Shown piece after piece: positions 9,127-17,318 of a stretch of 64,000 nt of DNA (the stretch's first letter is position 1; each line of letters opens with the position of its first letter). The notes beneath the pieces are model-generated. The model ran no database searches. It had not been told where the DNA came from and was given only the letters and a program-made list of their open reading frames with translations. The translations under genes were made by a program, and so were the position numbers. The stretch covers positions 1,736,001 through 1,800,000 of the forward strand of contig NZ_JAUSYY010000001.1 of assembly GCF_030817175.1 (NCBI RefSeq), given 5' to 3'. Source of the stretch: Agromyces ramosus (lineage in GTDB: Bacteria; Actinomycetota; Actinomycetes; Actinomycetales; Microbacteriaceae).

Positions 9127-10086
9127 ATGAGTGATTCCAGCGCCTTGTACGTCGTCGTTCTCGCGGGCGGAATCTCGCATGAGCGCGATGTCTCGCTCCG
9201 TTCCGGCCGGCGAGTCGCCGACGCACTCACCTCCGCAGGTCATCGGGTGGTCCTGCGCGATCCGGATGCCGCACTGCTGCCGTTCCTCGCGGAGGAACGG
9301 CCAGACGTGGTGTTCCCTGCCCTGCACGGCTCGAGCGGCGAAGACGGGTCGCTCCTCGAGCTGCTCGCGGCGTTGGGTGTGGCGACGGTCGGCTCGTCGG
9401 GTGCGGCGGCGCGCCGCGCGTGGTCGAAGCCGGTCGCGAGTTCCCTGCTCGCCTCGGCCGGAATTGCAGTACCCGAGTCGATCGTGTTGTCGCACGAGGC
9501 GTTCCGTGAACTCGGCGCGTCGAGCGTGCTTCGGGTCGTGCGCGCCTCTCTCGAGGGCGATCTCGTGGTCAAGCCGGCATCGGGCGGATCGGCGCAGGGC
9601 GTCACCATCGTCCAAGACACGAACGACCTGGCGAGGGCGATGGTCGAGGCCTTCACGTATGACGACGTGGCGGTCGTCGAGCGCCGCGTCCTCGGCACGG
9701 AGATCACGGTCGCCGTCATCGACACCGGCGATGGCCCGGTTGCGCTCCCGCCCGTCGAGATCGAGCCCACAACGGGCGTCTACGGTTTCGAGGCGCGCTA
9801 CAACGCGGGCGAGACGACGTTCTACGCGCCCTCTCGCCTCGATGCGTCCGCGATTGCTGCGGCATCCGACGCGGCAGTGCTCGCGCATCGTACGCTCGGC
9901 CTTCGTGATCTCTCCCGCGTCGACTTCATCGTCGACGGCAGCGGGCGGCCGTGGTTCCTCGAGGCCAACGTGCTCCCGGGACTCACCGAGACCTCGCTCG
10001 TGCCGCTCGCGATCGAAGCGTCGGGGACAGATGCCGCAACGGTCTACAGCGCTCTCGCCCGGGCAGCGTTCGCCCGCCGCGACTGA
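9127..10086 (+). CDS. ddl: D-alanine--D-alanine ligase family protein (ATP-grasp)
   Basis: ATP-grasp ligase (319 aa) expected to make D-Ala-D-Ala for peptidoglycan. Visible motifs are GGISHERDVSLRSG near the N-terminus, the HGSSGEDGS loop, VVKPASGGSAQGV for nucleotide binding, and the metal-binding end VDFIVDG...FLEANVLPGLTE. The start is the ATG 12 nt after a GGAGAG ribosome site. Slightly shorter than typical Ddl (about 350 aa), so a related amino-acid ligase is a minor alternative. Position beside parB is shared with other Microbacteriaceae as far as I recall. No clear terminator is seen before the convergent parB gene, 54 bp away. Confidence 0.85.
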   Translation: MSDSSALYVVVLAGGISHERDVSLRSGRRVADALTSAGHRVVLRDPDAALLPFLAEERPDVVFPALHGSSGEDGSLLELLAALGVATVGSSGAAARRAWSKPVASSLLASAGIAVPESIVLSHEAFRELGASSVLRVVRASLEGDLVVKPASGGSAQGVTIVQDTNDLARAMVEAFTYDDVAVVERRVLGTEITVAVIDTGDGPVALPPVEIEPTTGVYGFEARYNAGETTFYAPSRLDASAIAAASDAAVLAHRTLGLRDLSRVDFIVDGSGRPWFLEANVLPGLTETSLVPLAIEASGTDAATVYSALARAAFARRD

Positions 10087-10140
10087 CCTGCGAACAGGGT
10101 GTTTTCAGTTGCACAGGAGCCATCCTGAGCGTGTGAGCCG

Positions 10141-11121
10141 TCAGACGCCTTCGAGTTCCTCGCCGAGATCCGTGAGAATCCTGCGCAGGTCCTGAACCGT
10201 CGCGAAATCGATGCTGATCTGGCCTTTTCGAGACCCGAGCGCAATCTTCACGCGCGTGTTCAGGCGGTCGCCGAGGCGGGTCGCGAGGTCGTCGAGGAAG
10301 TCCTGTCGCTTGCCCGCGGAAGGCTTCACTCGCGACGGCTTGGGCTCCTTCGTCGCGATGGCTTCAGCGGCTCGAACTGAGAGCTCTTCGTTCACGATCT
10401 TGTCTGCAAAGCGCTGCATCTCATCTGCCTCGCCGAGCGAGAGGATGGCGCGTGCATGTCCCGCGCTCAGGACGCCGGACGCCACGCGGAGCTGTACCGG
10501 CTCCGGCAGCTTCAGCAGCCGGAGCGTGTTCGAGATCTGCGGTCGCGACCGGCCGATGCGGGAGGCGAGTTCCTCCTGCGTGATTCCGAAATCGGCCAGC
10601 AGCTGCTGGTAGGCCGACGCCTCCTCCAGGGGGTTGAGCTGGGATCGATGCAGGTTCTCGAGGAGCGCATCACGGAGCATGTCCTCGTTCGCGGTGTCCT
10701 TGACAACCGCCGGAATCGAGTCGAGGCCAGCCAACTTCGTCGCGCGAAGACGGCGCTCGCCCATGACGAGTTCGTACTTGCCGATCAGGTCGGGGTGTGG
10801 ACGCACGACGATCGGCTGCAAGACACCGAACTCGCGCACGCTGTGGACGAGCTCGGCCAGATCCTCAGGATCGAAGTTGCTTCGCGGCTGCTGCGCGTTC
10901 GGCAAGATGTCATTCGGATCGAGGCGAGCCAGGTGAGCTCCGGGCACGGTGATGAGTCCCTCACCGGCTGCGGCCAGTTCGACCGCGGCCATCGCCGTGG
11001 CGGGCGGTGCCTCGCTGTCTGGGAAGAAGACGTCGACCGGGCGAGCCGCCCGGGAGTTGTCGTCGCCGCCCGGGATCAACGCGCCGATTCCGCGGCCGAG
11101 TCCGGTTCGCTTCGTTGCCAT
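10141..11121 (-). CDS. parB: Chromosome-partitioning protein ParB
   Basis: parS-binding CTP switch (326 aa) that loads segregation and condensin complexes near the origin. The N-terminal motif LGRGIGALIPGG (residues 8-19) is the ParA-interacting peptide. The CTP-binding GERRLRA is at 121-127, the helix-turn-helix ITQEELASRIGRSRPQIS at about 180-197, and a C-terminal dimerisation domain ends the protein. The ATG shares one base with the parA stop (TGATG), so translation is coupled. Four matches to the universal parS palindrome lie within 4.2 kb upstream. Confidence 0.97.
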   Translation of the reverse strand: MATKRTGLGRGIGALIPGGDDNSRAARPVDVFFPDSEAPPATAMAAVELAAAGEGLITVPGAHLARLDPNDILPNAQQPRSNFDPEDLAELVHSVREFGVLQPIVVRPHPDLIGKYELVMGERRLRATKLAGLDSIPAVVKDTANEDMLRDALLENLHRSQLNPLEEASAYQQLLADFGITQEELASRIGRSRPQISNTLRLLKLPEPVQLRVASGVLSAGHARAILSLGEADEMQRFADKIVNEELSVRAAEAIATKEPKPSRVKPSAGKRQDFLDDLATRLGDRLNTRVKIALGSRKGQISIDFATVQDLRRILTDLGEELEGV

Positions 11122-12944
11122 CAGTGGGACTCCTCGGGCTTGGGGGCGCCGCGTCGCGCAATCTCGGCGGCGGCCTCTCGATACGACAACGACCCGCTCG
11201 ATGCGAAGTCGTAGCTGATGACGCTCTGCCCGTAGCTCGGCGCCTCGGAAACGCGCACCGATCTCGGGATGATCGTTTCGAGCGTCTGAACCGGGAAATG
11301 GTCGCGAACCTCTTGGGCGACCTGTTGGGCGAGGTTGGTGCGCGAGTCGTACATCGTCAGCAGGATCGTGGACAACCGCAGGTCGGCGTTCAGGTGCTTC
11401 TCGATGAGCTCGATGTTGCTCAGCAGCTGCGAGAGGCCCTCGAGGGCGTAATACTCGCACTGGATCGGGATCAAGACCTCGCGCGCTGCGACGAACGCAT
11501 TGATGGTGAGGAGGCCGAGTGACGGTGGGCAGTCGATGAACACGTAGTCGTACGGACGCTCCATCGATGCGAGATGCGTGTCGAGGGCCCGGCGGAGGCG
11601 CTGCTCGCGTGCGACGAGCGAGACGAGTTCGATCTCGGCTCCGGCAAGGTGGATGGTCGCGGGCACGCAGTCGAGGTTCTCGTGCTCGGTGGACGGTCGG
11701 ACCACCTCGCCGAGTGGGAGGTCGGCGACCAGCACCTCGTACACGCTCCGCTGCTCGGAACGATGATCGACCCCGAGGGCGGTCGAGGCGTTGCCCTGCG
11801 GGTCGAGGTCGACAACGAGCACGCGAGCGCCCGCGCGCGCGAGGGCAGCGGCGAGGTTCACCGCTGTCGTCGTCTTCCCCACGCCACCCTTCTGATTCGA
11901 GATGGTGAGGATTCGCGTCGCCGCCGGGAGCGGCAGCACAGCCTCATCGAGCGCGACCCGTCGGCGCGTCTCGTCGGCAAGTTCGTAGGCCAGGGGAGTT
12001 CCTCCGTAGTCGTGCGATGTTTCACGTGAAACATCGATATCTTCCCGCACTGTGTCAGCTGCGACGTCATCGTTCTGGCGTGTTGGTGTCGTCGCCACGC
12101 GATCGGGGGCTGGTGATTCCTGAGGCGCCACGGCGTCGGGCGGCACTTGATCAGCGGATGCCGGGTCGGGGTTCTCCGAGAGTGGGGCCTGAACCGATCC
12201 ATCCACGTCGACATCTGCGGCAGCGTCTGCGACGCTCGCCGGCCGACCCTTCGGCGTCGCGGCATCGATGACCGATGAGGCGGGCCGTTCGGAGCGTACC
12301 TGGCGCGGCACCACCTCGGTCTTGGGCGACGTGGAGTCGGTGGAATCCTCGGGACGCGACGGGTGCAGTGACGACGCGGTCTCGGCGACTGCATCGCCGA
12401 CGATCTCACGGATCAGGTCTTCGAGGAGCCGATCGCTCATCTGGGTACCGGCGGCGGACGGTGAAGAAGCTGCCGGCGTGACGGAATCCGGCTCGTCGCT
12501 GAGCGCTGCCGCGGTCGCCGCATCCCAATCGATGCCGGGACGCGGCGTGGAGAACGCCGTTGGTTCCGCGGATGCGGCTGTGGAGTTGGTGGACGCCGAA
12601 GCGTCGGTCTGGACGTGCGGTGAGGCAACCGCGTCAACCGGCGCCGGGACCGACGCGGGGGGAGCGACAGCCGGAGATGCAAGGGGCGTGACGGGAGGTC
12701 TGGCGTCGGCTCGGTCGAGCTCAGGAGTCGCGCGCCGCTGCTCGGGACTCCACTCGAGATGGTCCCGTACGACGTCGCTCCCCGGCTCGGCTGGCGGGGG
12801 AGTGGTCGGCGAAGATTCCGCTGTCGGCGACGGTGGGCCGGGGGCGACGGTGCTGTTCACGTGCACGGTGCCCGGCATCGGCTCTTCGGTGGCGGGCTGG
12901 GAGCGCTTGCGGTGGAACCATCCGCGTCCCGCGCCCTGTGCCAT
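11121..12944 (-). CDS. parA: Chromosome-partitioning ATPase ParA with long N-terminal extension
   Basis: Deviant-Walker ATPase that moves ParB-parS complexes. The ATPase core occupies the last ~275 residues: KGGVGKTTTAVNLA (from about residue 348), VVDLDPQGN, and DCPPSLGLLT. Ahead of it lie about 330 residues rich in Pro, Ala, Ser, Thr and acids, with one helix-like stretch RLLEDLIREIVGDAVAE. The ATG at 12944 is chosen because GGAG stands 8 nt upstream on the minus strand; a GTG at 12050 (309-aa product) is the conventional-length alternative but has no ribosome site. A perfect parS is embedded in the coding sequence and read as VSRET. Total length is 607 aa, about twice the family norm. Confidence 0.85.
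   Translation of the reverse strand: MAQGAGRGWFHRKRSQPATEEPMPGTVHVNSTVAPGPPSPTAESSPTTPPPAEPGSDVVRDHLEWSPEQRRATPELDRADARPPVTPLASPAVAPPASVPAPVDAVASPHVQTDASASTNSTAASAEPTAFSTPRPGIDWDAATAAALSDEPDSVTPAASSPSAAGTQMSDRLLEDLIREIVGDAVAETASSLHPSRPEDSTDSTSPKTEVVPRQVRSERPASSVIDAATPKGRPASVADAAADVDVDGSVQAPLSENPDPASADQVPPDAVAPQESPAPDRVATTPTRQNDDVAADTVREDIDVSRETSHDYGGTPLAYELADETRRRVALDEAVLPLPAATRILTISNQKGGVGKTTTAVNLAAALARAGARVLVVDLDPQGNASTALGVDHRSEQRSVYEVLVADLPLGEVVRPSTEHENLDCVPATIHLAGAEIELVSLVAREQRLRRALDTHLASMERPYDYVFIDCPPSLGLLTINAFVAAREVLIPIQCEYYALEGLSQLLSNIELIEKHLNADLRLSTILLTMYDSRTNLAQQVAQEVRDHFPVQTLETIIPRSVRVSEAPSYGQSVISYDFASSGSLSYREAAAEIARRGAPKPEESH
12018..12033. promoter_or_regulatory. parS site 1 (inside parA)
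   Basis: Perfect 16-bp palindrome TGTTTCACGTGAAACA, the canonical ParB-binding site. It falls within the parA reading frame, coding for VSRET. Confidence 0.95.
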
Positions 12945-13110
12945 ACCCAAAACTCCAAATCGCTGCGAGCCCCCATGGTGTTCGCGAACGATTCCACTCG
13001 CCCGACTCGCGTGTCCAGCCTAACTGCCCGCACTGTCCCCGACGTGGAGTTCACGCGATGTCGCGCCCATTCACACTGAATGTCCGGTGGGTGGGCACTC
13101 TTGCTTCGCA

Positions 13111-13126
13111 TGTTTCACGTGAAACG
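13111..13126. promoter_or_regulatory. parS site 2 (one mismatch)
   Basis: TGTTTCACGTGAAACG, 15 of 16 matches to consensus parS; the last base deviates. It lies 167 bp upstream of the parA start. Confidence 0.88.
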
Positions 13127-13172
13127 GCACGGACGGCGTGCTAAGCGGCAGCTACGGCCGCGCCCCAACCTC

Positions 13173-13188
13173 TGTTTCACGTGAAACA
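13173..13188. promoter_or_regulatory. parS site 3
   Basis: Perfect TGTTTCACGTGAAACA palindrome, 62 bp start-to-start from parS site 2. Confidence 0.95.
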
Positions 13189-13298
13189 TGCTTCCGACAC
13201 TCGACCAAAGGCATGCCGCCCGTCGCCGCCCCGTGCACGCGTCCTTGAGCGACGGAGATGAGCTGATCTCTCGCTGCCATCGACCCCGGTGGGTGGGC

Positions 13299-13709
13299 TC
13301 AGGCCTTCGGTGCCTGCGCGATGCGGACGGTGTTGCCCGACGGGTCGCGGAATGCGCAGTCGCGCGGGCCCCAACCTTGGTCCATGGGCTCTTGGAGCAC
13401 CTCCGCGCCCGATGCCCGCACCCGCTCGAAGGTCGCGTCCACGTCGTCGGAGCGGAACACCATCAGCGGCAGGACCCCCTTGGTGAGGAGTTCCTGCAGC
13501 GCGTCACCATCGGCCTGCGAGCGACCGGCGTGGGGCACTGAGAGCACGATGCCCAGTCCGGGCTGCGCGTCGGTGCCGAGGGTCACCCAGCGGAACTCTC
13601 CGGAGGACACATCGTTCTGCAGGTCGAGGCCGAGCGCATCGCGGTAGAAGGCGATGGATTCGTCGACGTCGTTGACGGTGATGTTCGTGTACTGGAGTGC
13701 AATGGTCAT
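13299..13709 (-). CDS. VOC (glyoxalase/bleomycin-resistance) family protein
   Basis: 136-residue protein with the paired beta-alpha-beta-beta-beta fold of the vicinal oxygen chelate superfamily. The first half contains YTNITVNDVDESIAFYRDAL, and the second half ends FRDPSGNTVRI. Such proteins are metal-dependent isomerases or dioxygenases, or antibiotic-binding proteins; the substrate cannot be told here. It lies 9 bp after the AraC-type gene on the same strand, suggesting a two-gene unit, but a TAACGT hexamer 6 nt before its ATG could also give a separate leaderless transcript. The pair sits between parA and rsmG, which are adjacent in the usual actinobacterial order, so it looks inserted. 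Confidence 0.85.
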   Translation of the reverse strand: MTIALQYTNITVNDVDESIAFYRDALGLDLQNDVSSGEFRWVTLGTDAQPGLGIVLSVPHAGRSQADGDALQELLTKGVLPLMVFRSDDVDATFERVRASGAEVLQEPMDQGWGPRDCAFRDPSGNTVRIAQAPKA

Positions 13710-13718
13710 GCTTCGACG

Positions 13719-14159
13719 TTACGCGGCCGCCTCGGGGGTCGCTTCTCCGATTCTGCTCGAAGCGTTGCGGGCCGGACGGGTGCGCATCTTGGCGACGAAG
13801 GGAGGCATCGCCATGACCACGTCGTGCTCGTGGCTGCGGTACTCGGTCGGCGTCTCGCCGACGATCTCGGTGAACCGAGAACTGAACGACCCCAATGACG
13901 TACATCCCACCGCCATGCACGCGTCGGTCACGCTCACCCCGACCCGAAGCAACGCCATCGCACGCTCGATCCGACGGGTCATCAGATAGCTGTATGGCGT
14001 CTCCCCGTACGCGGCTCGGAACTGGCGTGAGAAATGCGCGGGCGACATGAATGCCTTCAGCGCCATCGTCGGTACATCGAGCGGCTTCGCGTACTCACGG
14101 TCGATGAGGTCCCGGGCGCGGCGCAGATGAGCGAGGTTCTCGAGCTCCTGCGGAGTCAT
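13719..14159 (-). CDS. AraC-family helix-turn-helix transcriptional regulator
   Basis: About 146 residues carrying only the DNA-binding half of the AraC family. The two helix-turn-helix units are visible: LDVPTMALKAFMSPAHFSRQFRAA (about residues 27-50) and VSVTDACMAVGCTSLGSFSS followed by FTEIVGETPTEYR. There is no N-terminal effector domain. The ATG at 14159 is preferred because TACCGT stands 6 nt upstream, as in other genes here; GTG at 14165 is the alternative. It most likely controls the adjoining VOC gene and itself. The C-terminal 35 residues are low-complexity and basic. Confidence 0.85.
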   Translation of the reverse strand: MTPQELENLAHLRRARDLIDREYAKPLDVPTMALKAFMSPAHFSRQFRAAYGETPYSYLMTRRIERAMALLRVGVSVTDACMAVGCTSLGSFSSRFTEIVGETPTEYRSHEHDVVMAMPPFVAKMRTRPARNASSRIGEATPEAAA

Positions 14160-14402
14160 GATCACACGGTATCACCGGCGCACCCGGCCCCCGAGGCATG
14201 GGAGGCCCTGGCCGATGCGGGGCGCCCCATGCGACTGATGCCACCAACGTGATGGCGAGACATCGGGTCGAGTATGGCGACCGTCGAACTGGGACCCGCG
14301 GTTCTCAGCCCATCGAGCGCCTCATGTTTCACGTGAAACATCGGCGACGTATGGGTGCCAACCGGCCAGCATCACGCGCACGTTGAGCGCGTCGTGCCGA
14401 AC
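14160..14402. other. Intergenic region with parS site 4, between rsmG and AraC gene
   Basis: 243 bp between rsmG and the AraC-type gene. It contains a perfect parS at 14325-14340 and a -10-like TACCGT (minus strand, 14171-14166). No gene is supported. Confidence 0.6.
14325..14340. promoter_or_regulatory. parS site 4
   Basis: Perfect TGTTTCACGTGAAACA, the outermost site of the group, 1.15 kb from parS site 3 beyond the VOC/AraC pair. Confidence 0.95.
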
Positions 14403-15032
14403 TCAGTCGACGGTCGCGCGGAAGACCCTGGTGACCTCTGACAGGATGCCCTCGCCGAGCACGAGCACCTCGATGTCGTGCACGTGATGCTTGCGGAGGA
14501 CCTTCTCCGCAGCGTCGACCTCGCGCTCGACGCTGGCGCCCTTCATGAGCACCAGCTCGCCAGCGGGGCGGAGCAGGGGAGCGGTCAGGGGAATCAACGT
14601 GCGAAGAGCGCTCACCGCTCGTGCCGTCACCTGGTCGAGCGAGTCGAAGAGCTTCGAGTCCTCAGCCCTGGCCCGCACCACCGTCACGTTCGAGAGCTCG
14701 AGTTCGGCCGCCTGTCGCTCGAGCCATGCGACTCGGCGTTCCATCGGCTCGATCAGCGTGAACGAGACATCCGGCCGGATGATCGCGAGTACGAGTCCCG
14801 GCAACCCGGCACCTGAGCCGACGTCGCCCACGCGGCCCGGACGGAGGAGTGGTGCGACGAGTGCGCTGTTCAGCACGTGTCGCGTCCAGAGGCGCGGGAG
14901 CTCGAGCGGACCGATCAGGCCCAGCTCCTCACCGTGCCGTGCGAGGGCGGCGGTGAAGGCGCGCCCCGCATCGAGGTGGTCACCGAAGAGCTGTGCCGCG
15001 GCGGCCGGCTCGGGCTCGAGTCCGTCGGTCAT
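14403..15032 (-). CDS. rsmG: 16S rRNA (guanine527-N7)-methyltransferase RsmG
   Basis: SAM-dependent methyltransferase (209 aa) that modifies G527 of 16S rRNA; its loss is known to give low-level streptomycin resistance. The SAM-binding glycine loop VGDVGSGAGLPGL is at residues 68-80, preceded by the family motif LWTRHVLNSA (49-58). The ATG at 15032 (MTDGLEPE) is chosen because the longer GTG start at 15083 would overlap jag by 35 nt. It follows jag by 16 bp in the rpmH-to-rsmG minus-strand series. Confidence 0.94.
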   Translation of the reverse strand: MTDGLEPEPAAAAQLFGDHLDAGRAFTAALARHGEELGLIGPLELPRLWTRHVLNSALVAPLLRPGRVGDVGSGAGLPGLVLAIIRPDVSFTLIEPMERRVAWLERQAAELELSNVTVVRARAEDSKLFDSLDQVTARAVSALRTLIPLTAPLLRPAGELVLMKGASVEREVDAAEKVLRKHHVHDIEVLVLGEGILSEVTRVFRATVD

Positions 15033-15048
15033 CGTCTCAGGTGACGGG

Positions 15049-15543
15049 TCAGCCGCGGGTGATGACCGTGTGACGGTCAGCACCTTCGCCGCGAGACTCC
15101 GAGTGGAAGCCGTGTTCGGCGACGAGGTCGTGCACGAGCTTGCGTTCGTACGACGACATCGGCGGCAGGGATGCTTCGGCGGCGCCGCCCTCGATGCGCT
15201 CGACCGCGCGGGTCACGAGACCCGCGAGCTCATTGCGCCGGGTGTCGCGCGAACCCCCGATGTCGAGGATCAGGCGGGAGAACACGCCCGTCTTCGTCTG
15301 CACCGCGAGGCGAGTGAGCTCCTGAAGCGCGCTGACCGTCTCGGGCTTGGAGAGCAGGTTCAGGTTTGCGCCGTCGCCGGCGTTCACCGATACATACGCG
15401 CGACCGTTGCGGGCGTCGATGTCGATGTCACCATCGAGATCGGTGATGTCGAGCAGCTCCTCGATGTAGTCGGCGGCGATATCGCCCTCCTCCTCGAGTT
15501 GGGCGTTCGATCGGAGCTCTGGTTCGTGCTGCACGTCGGTCAT
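15049..15543 (-). CDS. jag: Jag/KhpB family R3H-domain RNA-binding protein
   Basis: 164-residue RNA-binding protein of the SpoIIIJ-associated family. The N-terminal third is acidic (LEEEGDIAADYIEELLDI). A KH-like domain follows, and the C-terminus has an R3H domain (LPPMSSYERKLVHDLVAEH, then SESRGEGADRHTVIT). The N-terminal Jag-N domain of Firmicutes is absent, as is usual in Actinobacteria. The start lies 3 bp after the yidC stop, indicating translational coupling. KhpB relatives act with KhpA on small RNAs and cell-division transcripts; that role is family knowledge and is not shown here. Confidence 0.93.
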   Translation of the reverse strand: MTDVQHEPELRSNAQLEEEGDIAADYIEELLDITDLDGDIDIDARNGRAYVSVNAGDGANLNLLSKPETVSALQELTRLAVQTKTGVFSRLILDIGGSRDTRRNELAGLVTRAVERIEGGAAEASLPPMSSYERKLVHDLVAEHGFHSESRGEGADRHTVITRG

Positions 15544-15546
15544 GGT

Positions 15547-16506
15547 CTACTTCCCGCTCTGCTTCTTCGCGCGCGCCTTGCTGACAGGCTGCTGGCGCTG
15601 GGTCTTCTTGGGTTCTTCGACAGCGACGGCGCTGTCCTGCTTCTCGTCGACGACGAGCTTGCCCTTCTTCGCGAGGCGGGCCTCGCGGGCCTTCGCAGCC
15701 TCACTCCCGGGAGTCGGCATGTTGCGGATCACGACGAACTGCTGCCCCATGGTCCAGAAGTTCGAAACGAGCCAGTAGAACATCACGCCGATCGGGAAGG
15801 CGACACCCGAGAACGCGAAGACGAGCGGGAGCAGGTAGAGGAGGATGCGCTGCTGACGGAACATCGGGCTCGCCTTGGTCTCGGGCGACATGTTCTTCGA
15901 GACGATCTGCAGCTGAGTGATGAACTGCGATGCCGTCATCAGCACGATCATGACCGATGCGACGACCATGGTCTGCCACGGCTGTCCGCCGTTGTTCCAC
16001 GCCTCGATGAAGGTGGAGCTCAGTGGTGCTCCGAGGAACACCGCATGCGCGAACGAGTCGGCGAGTTCCTGGCTGAGCGCGCCCACGCCGGGCTTGTCGT
16101 GCACTGAGGCGTCGTTGAGCACCGAGAACAGGCCGAAGAAGATCGGCATCTGCAACAGCAGCGGCAGGCACGAGGAGAGTGGGTTCGTGCCGGTCTTCTT
16201 GTAGAGCTCCATCGTCTCGCGAGACATCGCCTCGCGAGAGAACTGGTCCTTCTTGCCCTTGTACTTGTCCTGGATCTTCTTGAGCTGCGGCGCCACCTCG
16301 AGCATGCGGCGCTGGTTCTTGATCTGGCGAACGAAGATCGGGATGAGCGCCGCGCGCACCACGATCACGAGGCCGACGATCGAGAGGACCCACGTGATGC
16401 CCGAGTCGGGATCGAGCCCGACGAACGTCCACAGCGAGTGGAAGGCGACGAGGATCAGTTCGATGACCCACTTGATGGGCCAGAGGAGCGTGCCGATGAG
16501 ATCCAT
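15547..16506 (-). CDS. yidC: Membrane protein insertase YidC
   Basis: Inserts and folds membrane proteins alone or with SecYEG. The 319-residue protein has an N-terminal helix (WPIKWVIELILVAFHSLW), a charged cytoplasmic hairpin (MLEVAPQLKKIQDKYKGKKDQF), the conserved core helices (LPLLLQMPIFFGLFSVL; TMVVASVMIVLMTASQF; LLPLVFAFSGVAFPIGVMFYW) and a Lys-rich C-terminal tail able to contact ribosomes. The catalytic-groove arginine (VVRAALIPIFVRQ) is present. It lies 9 bp after yidD. Confidence 0.96.
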   Translation of the reverse strand: MDLIGTLLWPIKWVIELILVAFHSLWTFVGLDPDSGITWVLSIVGLVIVVRAALIPIFVRQIKNQRRMLEVAPQLKKIQDKYKGKKDQFSREAMSRETMELYKKTGTNPLSSCLPLLLQMPIFFGLFSVLNDASVHDKPGVGALSQELADSFAHAVFLGAPLSSTFIEAWNNGGQPWQTMVVASVMIVLMTASQFITQLQIVSKNMSPETKASPMFRQQRILLYLLPLVFAFSGVAFPIGVMFYWLVSNFWTMGQQFVVIRNMPTPGSEAAKAREARLAKKGKLVVDEKQDSAVAVEEPKKTQRQQPVSKARAKKQSGK

Positions 16507-16515
16507 TGGGGCGGG

Positions 16516-16914
16516 TCAGTCCTTTCGGGACACGGTGGGGGAGGAGAACGTGAGCACCGCGTCGTCGCGGTGCGAGCTTGCGGGGGATGATGCGGCGGTG
16601 GCATCCGCGGCTCGAAGGCCGGCGGGAACGACCCAGCCGAATGGGGTGACGCGGTAGCGGTTGTGCTTCGGTGCACGAACCTCGTCGATGCCGCCCGCCG
16701 ACCATGGGTTGCACCGAAGGATGCGCCAGGCGGTGAGCAGTGCGCCGACCAGCAGCCCGCGTTGCTGCACGGAGCCGAGGCCGTATGCCGAGCACGACGG
16801 GTGATAGCGGCAGACGTCGCCATAGAGGGGAGAGATCACGCTGCGATAGCCGCGGATGACCAGGACTCCGAGATTGCGGGGGATGAGCGCGATGAACAGC
16901 AGGGAGCCGAGCAC
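16516..16914 (-). CDS. yidD: Membrane protein insertion efficiency factor YidD
   Basis: 132-residue small membrane-associated protein between rnpA and yidC, its standard place. Diagnostic motifs are YRSVISPLYGDVCRYHPSCSAYG and RCNPWSAGGIDEV, with the conserved cysteines. It helps YidC- and Sec-dependent insertion. The GTG start at 16914 lies 1 bp after the rnpA stop, with AAGGG upstream inside rnpA. The C-terminal ~45 residues past PFGWVVPAG are a variable Ala/Ser-rich tail longer than in most homologues. An upstream extension is open but would run through rnpA. Confidence 0.92.
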   Translation of the reverse strand: MLGSLLFIALIPRNLGVLVIRGYRSVISPLYGDVCRYHPSCSAYGLGSVQQRGLLVGALLTAWRILRCNPWSAGGIDEVRAPKHNRYRVTPFGWVVPAGLRAADATAASSPASSHRDDAVLTFSSPTVSRKD

Positions 16915-16915
16915 G

Positions 16916-17311
16916 TCAGGCGCCCTTCGTCGCGGCGGGCGAGTCGGGTGAATACGCGTCTGCCGCGCCCGGCGCCTTCGACCGCCGGTGCAGCACAGCA
17001 CCCAGCACGTCGGCACGGAGCGCCGGCCAGTCGGCGATCGCCGCTGACGGCAGTGCTCGCACGACCACGTCGACCCCGCCGACGCCTTCGCCGAGCGCCT
17101 CATGGCACGCGGCCTTGAGTCGACGTCGAACCAGGTTGCGGCGCACGGCGCCACCGACCTTCTTCGAAACGATGAAGCCGAAGCGTGCCTCGGAACCCGA
17201 CTCCCGTGAACGCAGATAGCTCACGGTGTGGGCACCGACGACCTTCGCACCTCGGCGCACGATGACTCGATAGTCGTCGGCGCTCGTGATGCGATTCGCT
17301 TTGGCGAGCAC
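16916..17311 (-). CDS. rnpA: Ribonuclease P protein component
   Basis: Protein subunit (131 aa) that helps RNase P RNA mature tRNA 5' ends. It contains the family signature VSKKVGGAVRRNLVRRRLK (residues about 49-67, the RNR motif) and an N-terminal MLAKANRITSADDYR. The start is a GTG 7 bp beyond the rpmH stop. The tail past residue 110 is a nonconserved Ala/Ser-rich extension. It is co-transcribed with rpmH, as in nearly all bacteria. Confidence 0.95.
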   Translation of the reverse strand: MLAKANRITSADDYRVIVRRGAKVVGAHTVSYLRSRESGSEARFGFIVSKKVGGAVRRNLVRRRLKAACHEALGEGVGGVDVVVRALPSAAIADWPALRADVLGAVLHRRSKAPGAADAYSPDSPAATKGA

Positions 17312-17318
17312 CGAGAGA

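Larger units (their letters stand above)
12945..13298. other. parA upstream intergenic region with two parS sites
   Basis: 354 bp between the parA start and the end of the VOC-family gene, both transcribed leftward. It holds two parS palindromes (13111-13126 and 13173-13188) and the parA ribosome site. Short open frames here, including peptides created by reading through parS, have no ribosome sites and are not genes. It presumably contains the parAB promoter, but I cannot pick a convincing -35/-10. Confidence 0.7.

Noticed and set aside
12017..12271. Plus-strand ORF beginning MFHVKH, overlapping parA
   Set aside because: It arises from reading the parS palindrome; it is antisense to parA, has no ribosome site and resembles no protein.
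12268..13023. 251-aa plus-strand ORF opposite the parA N-terminal extension
   Set aside because: Low-complexity antisense shadow of high-GC coding DNA; the minus-strand frame has the ribosome site and continues into ParA.
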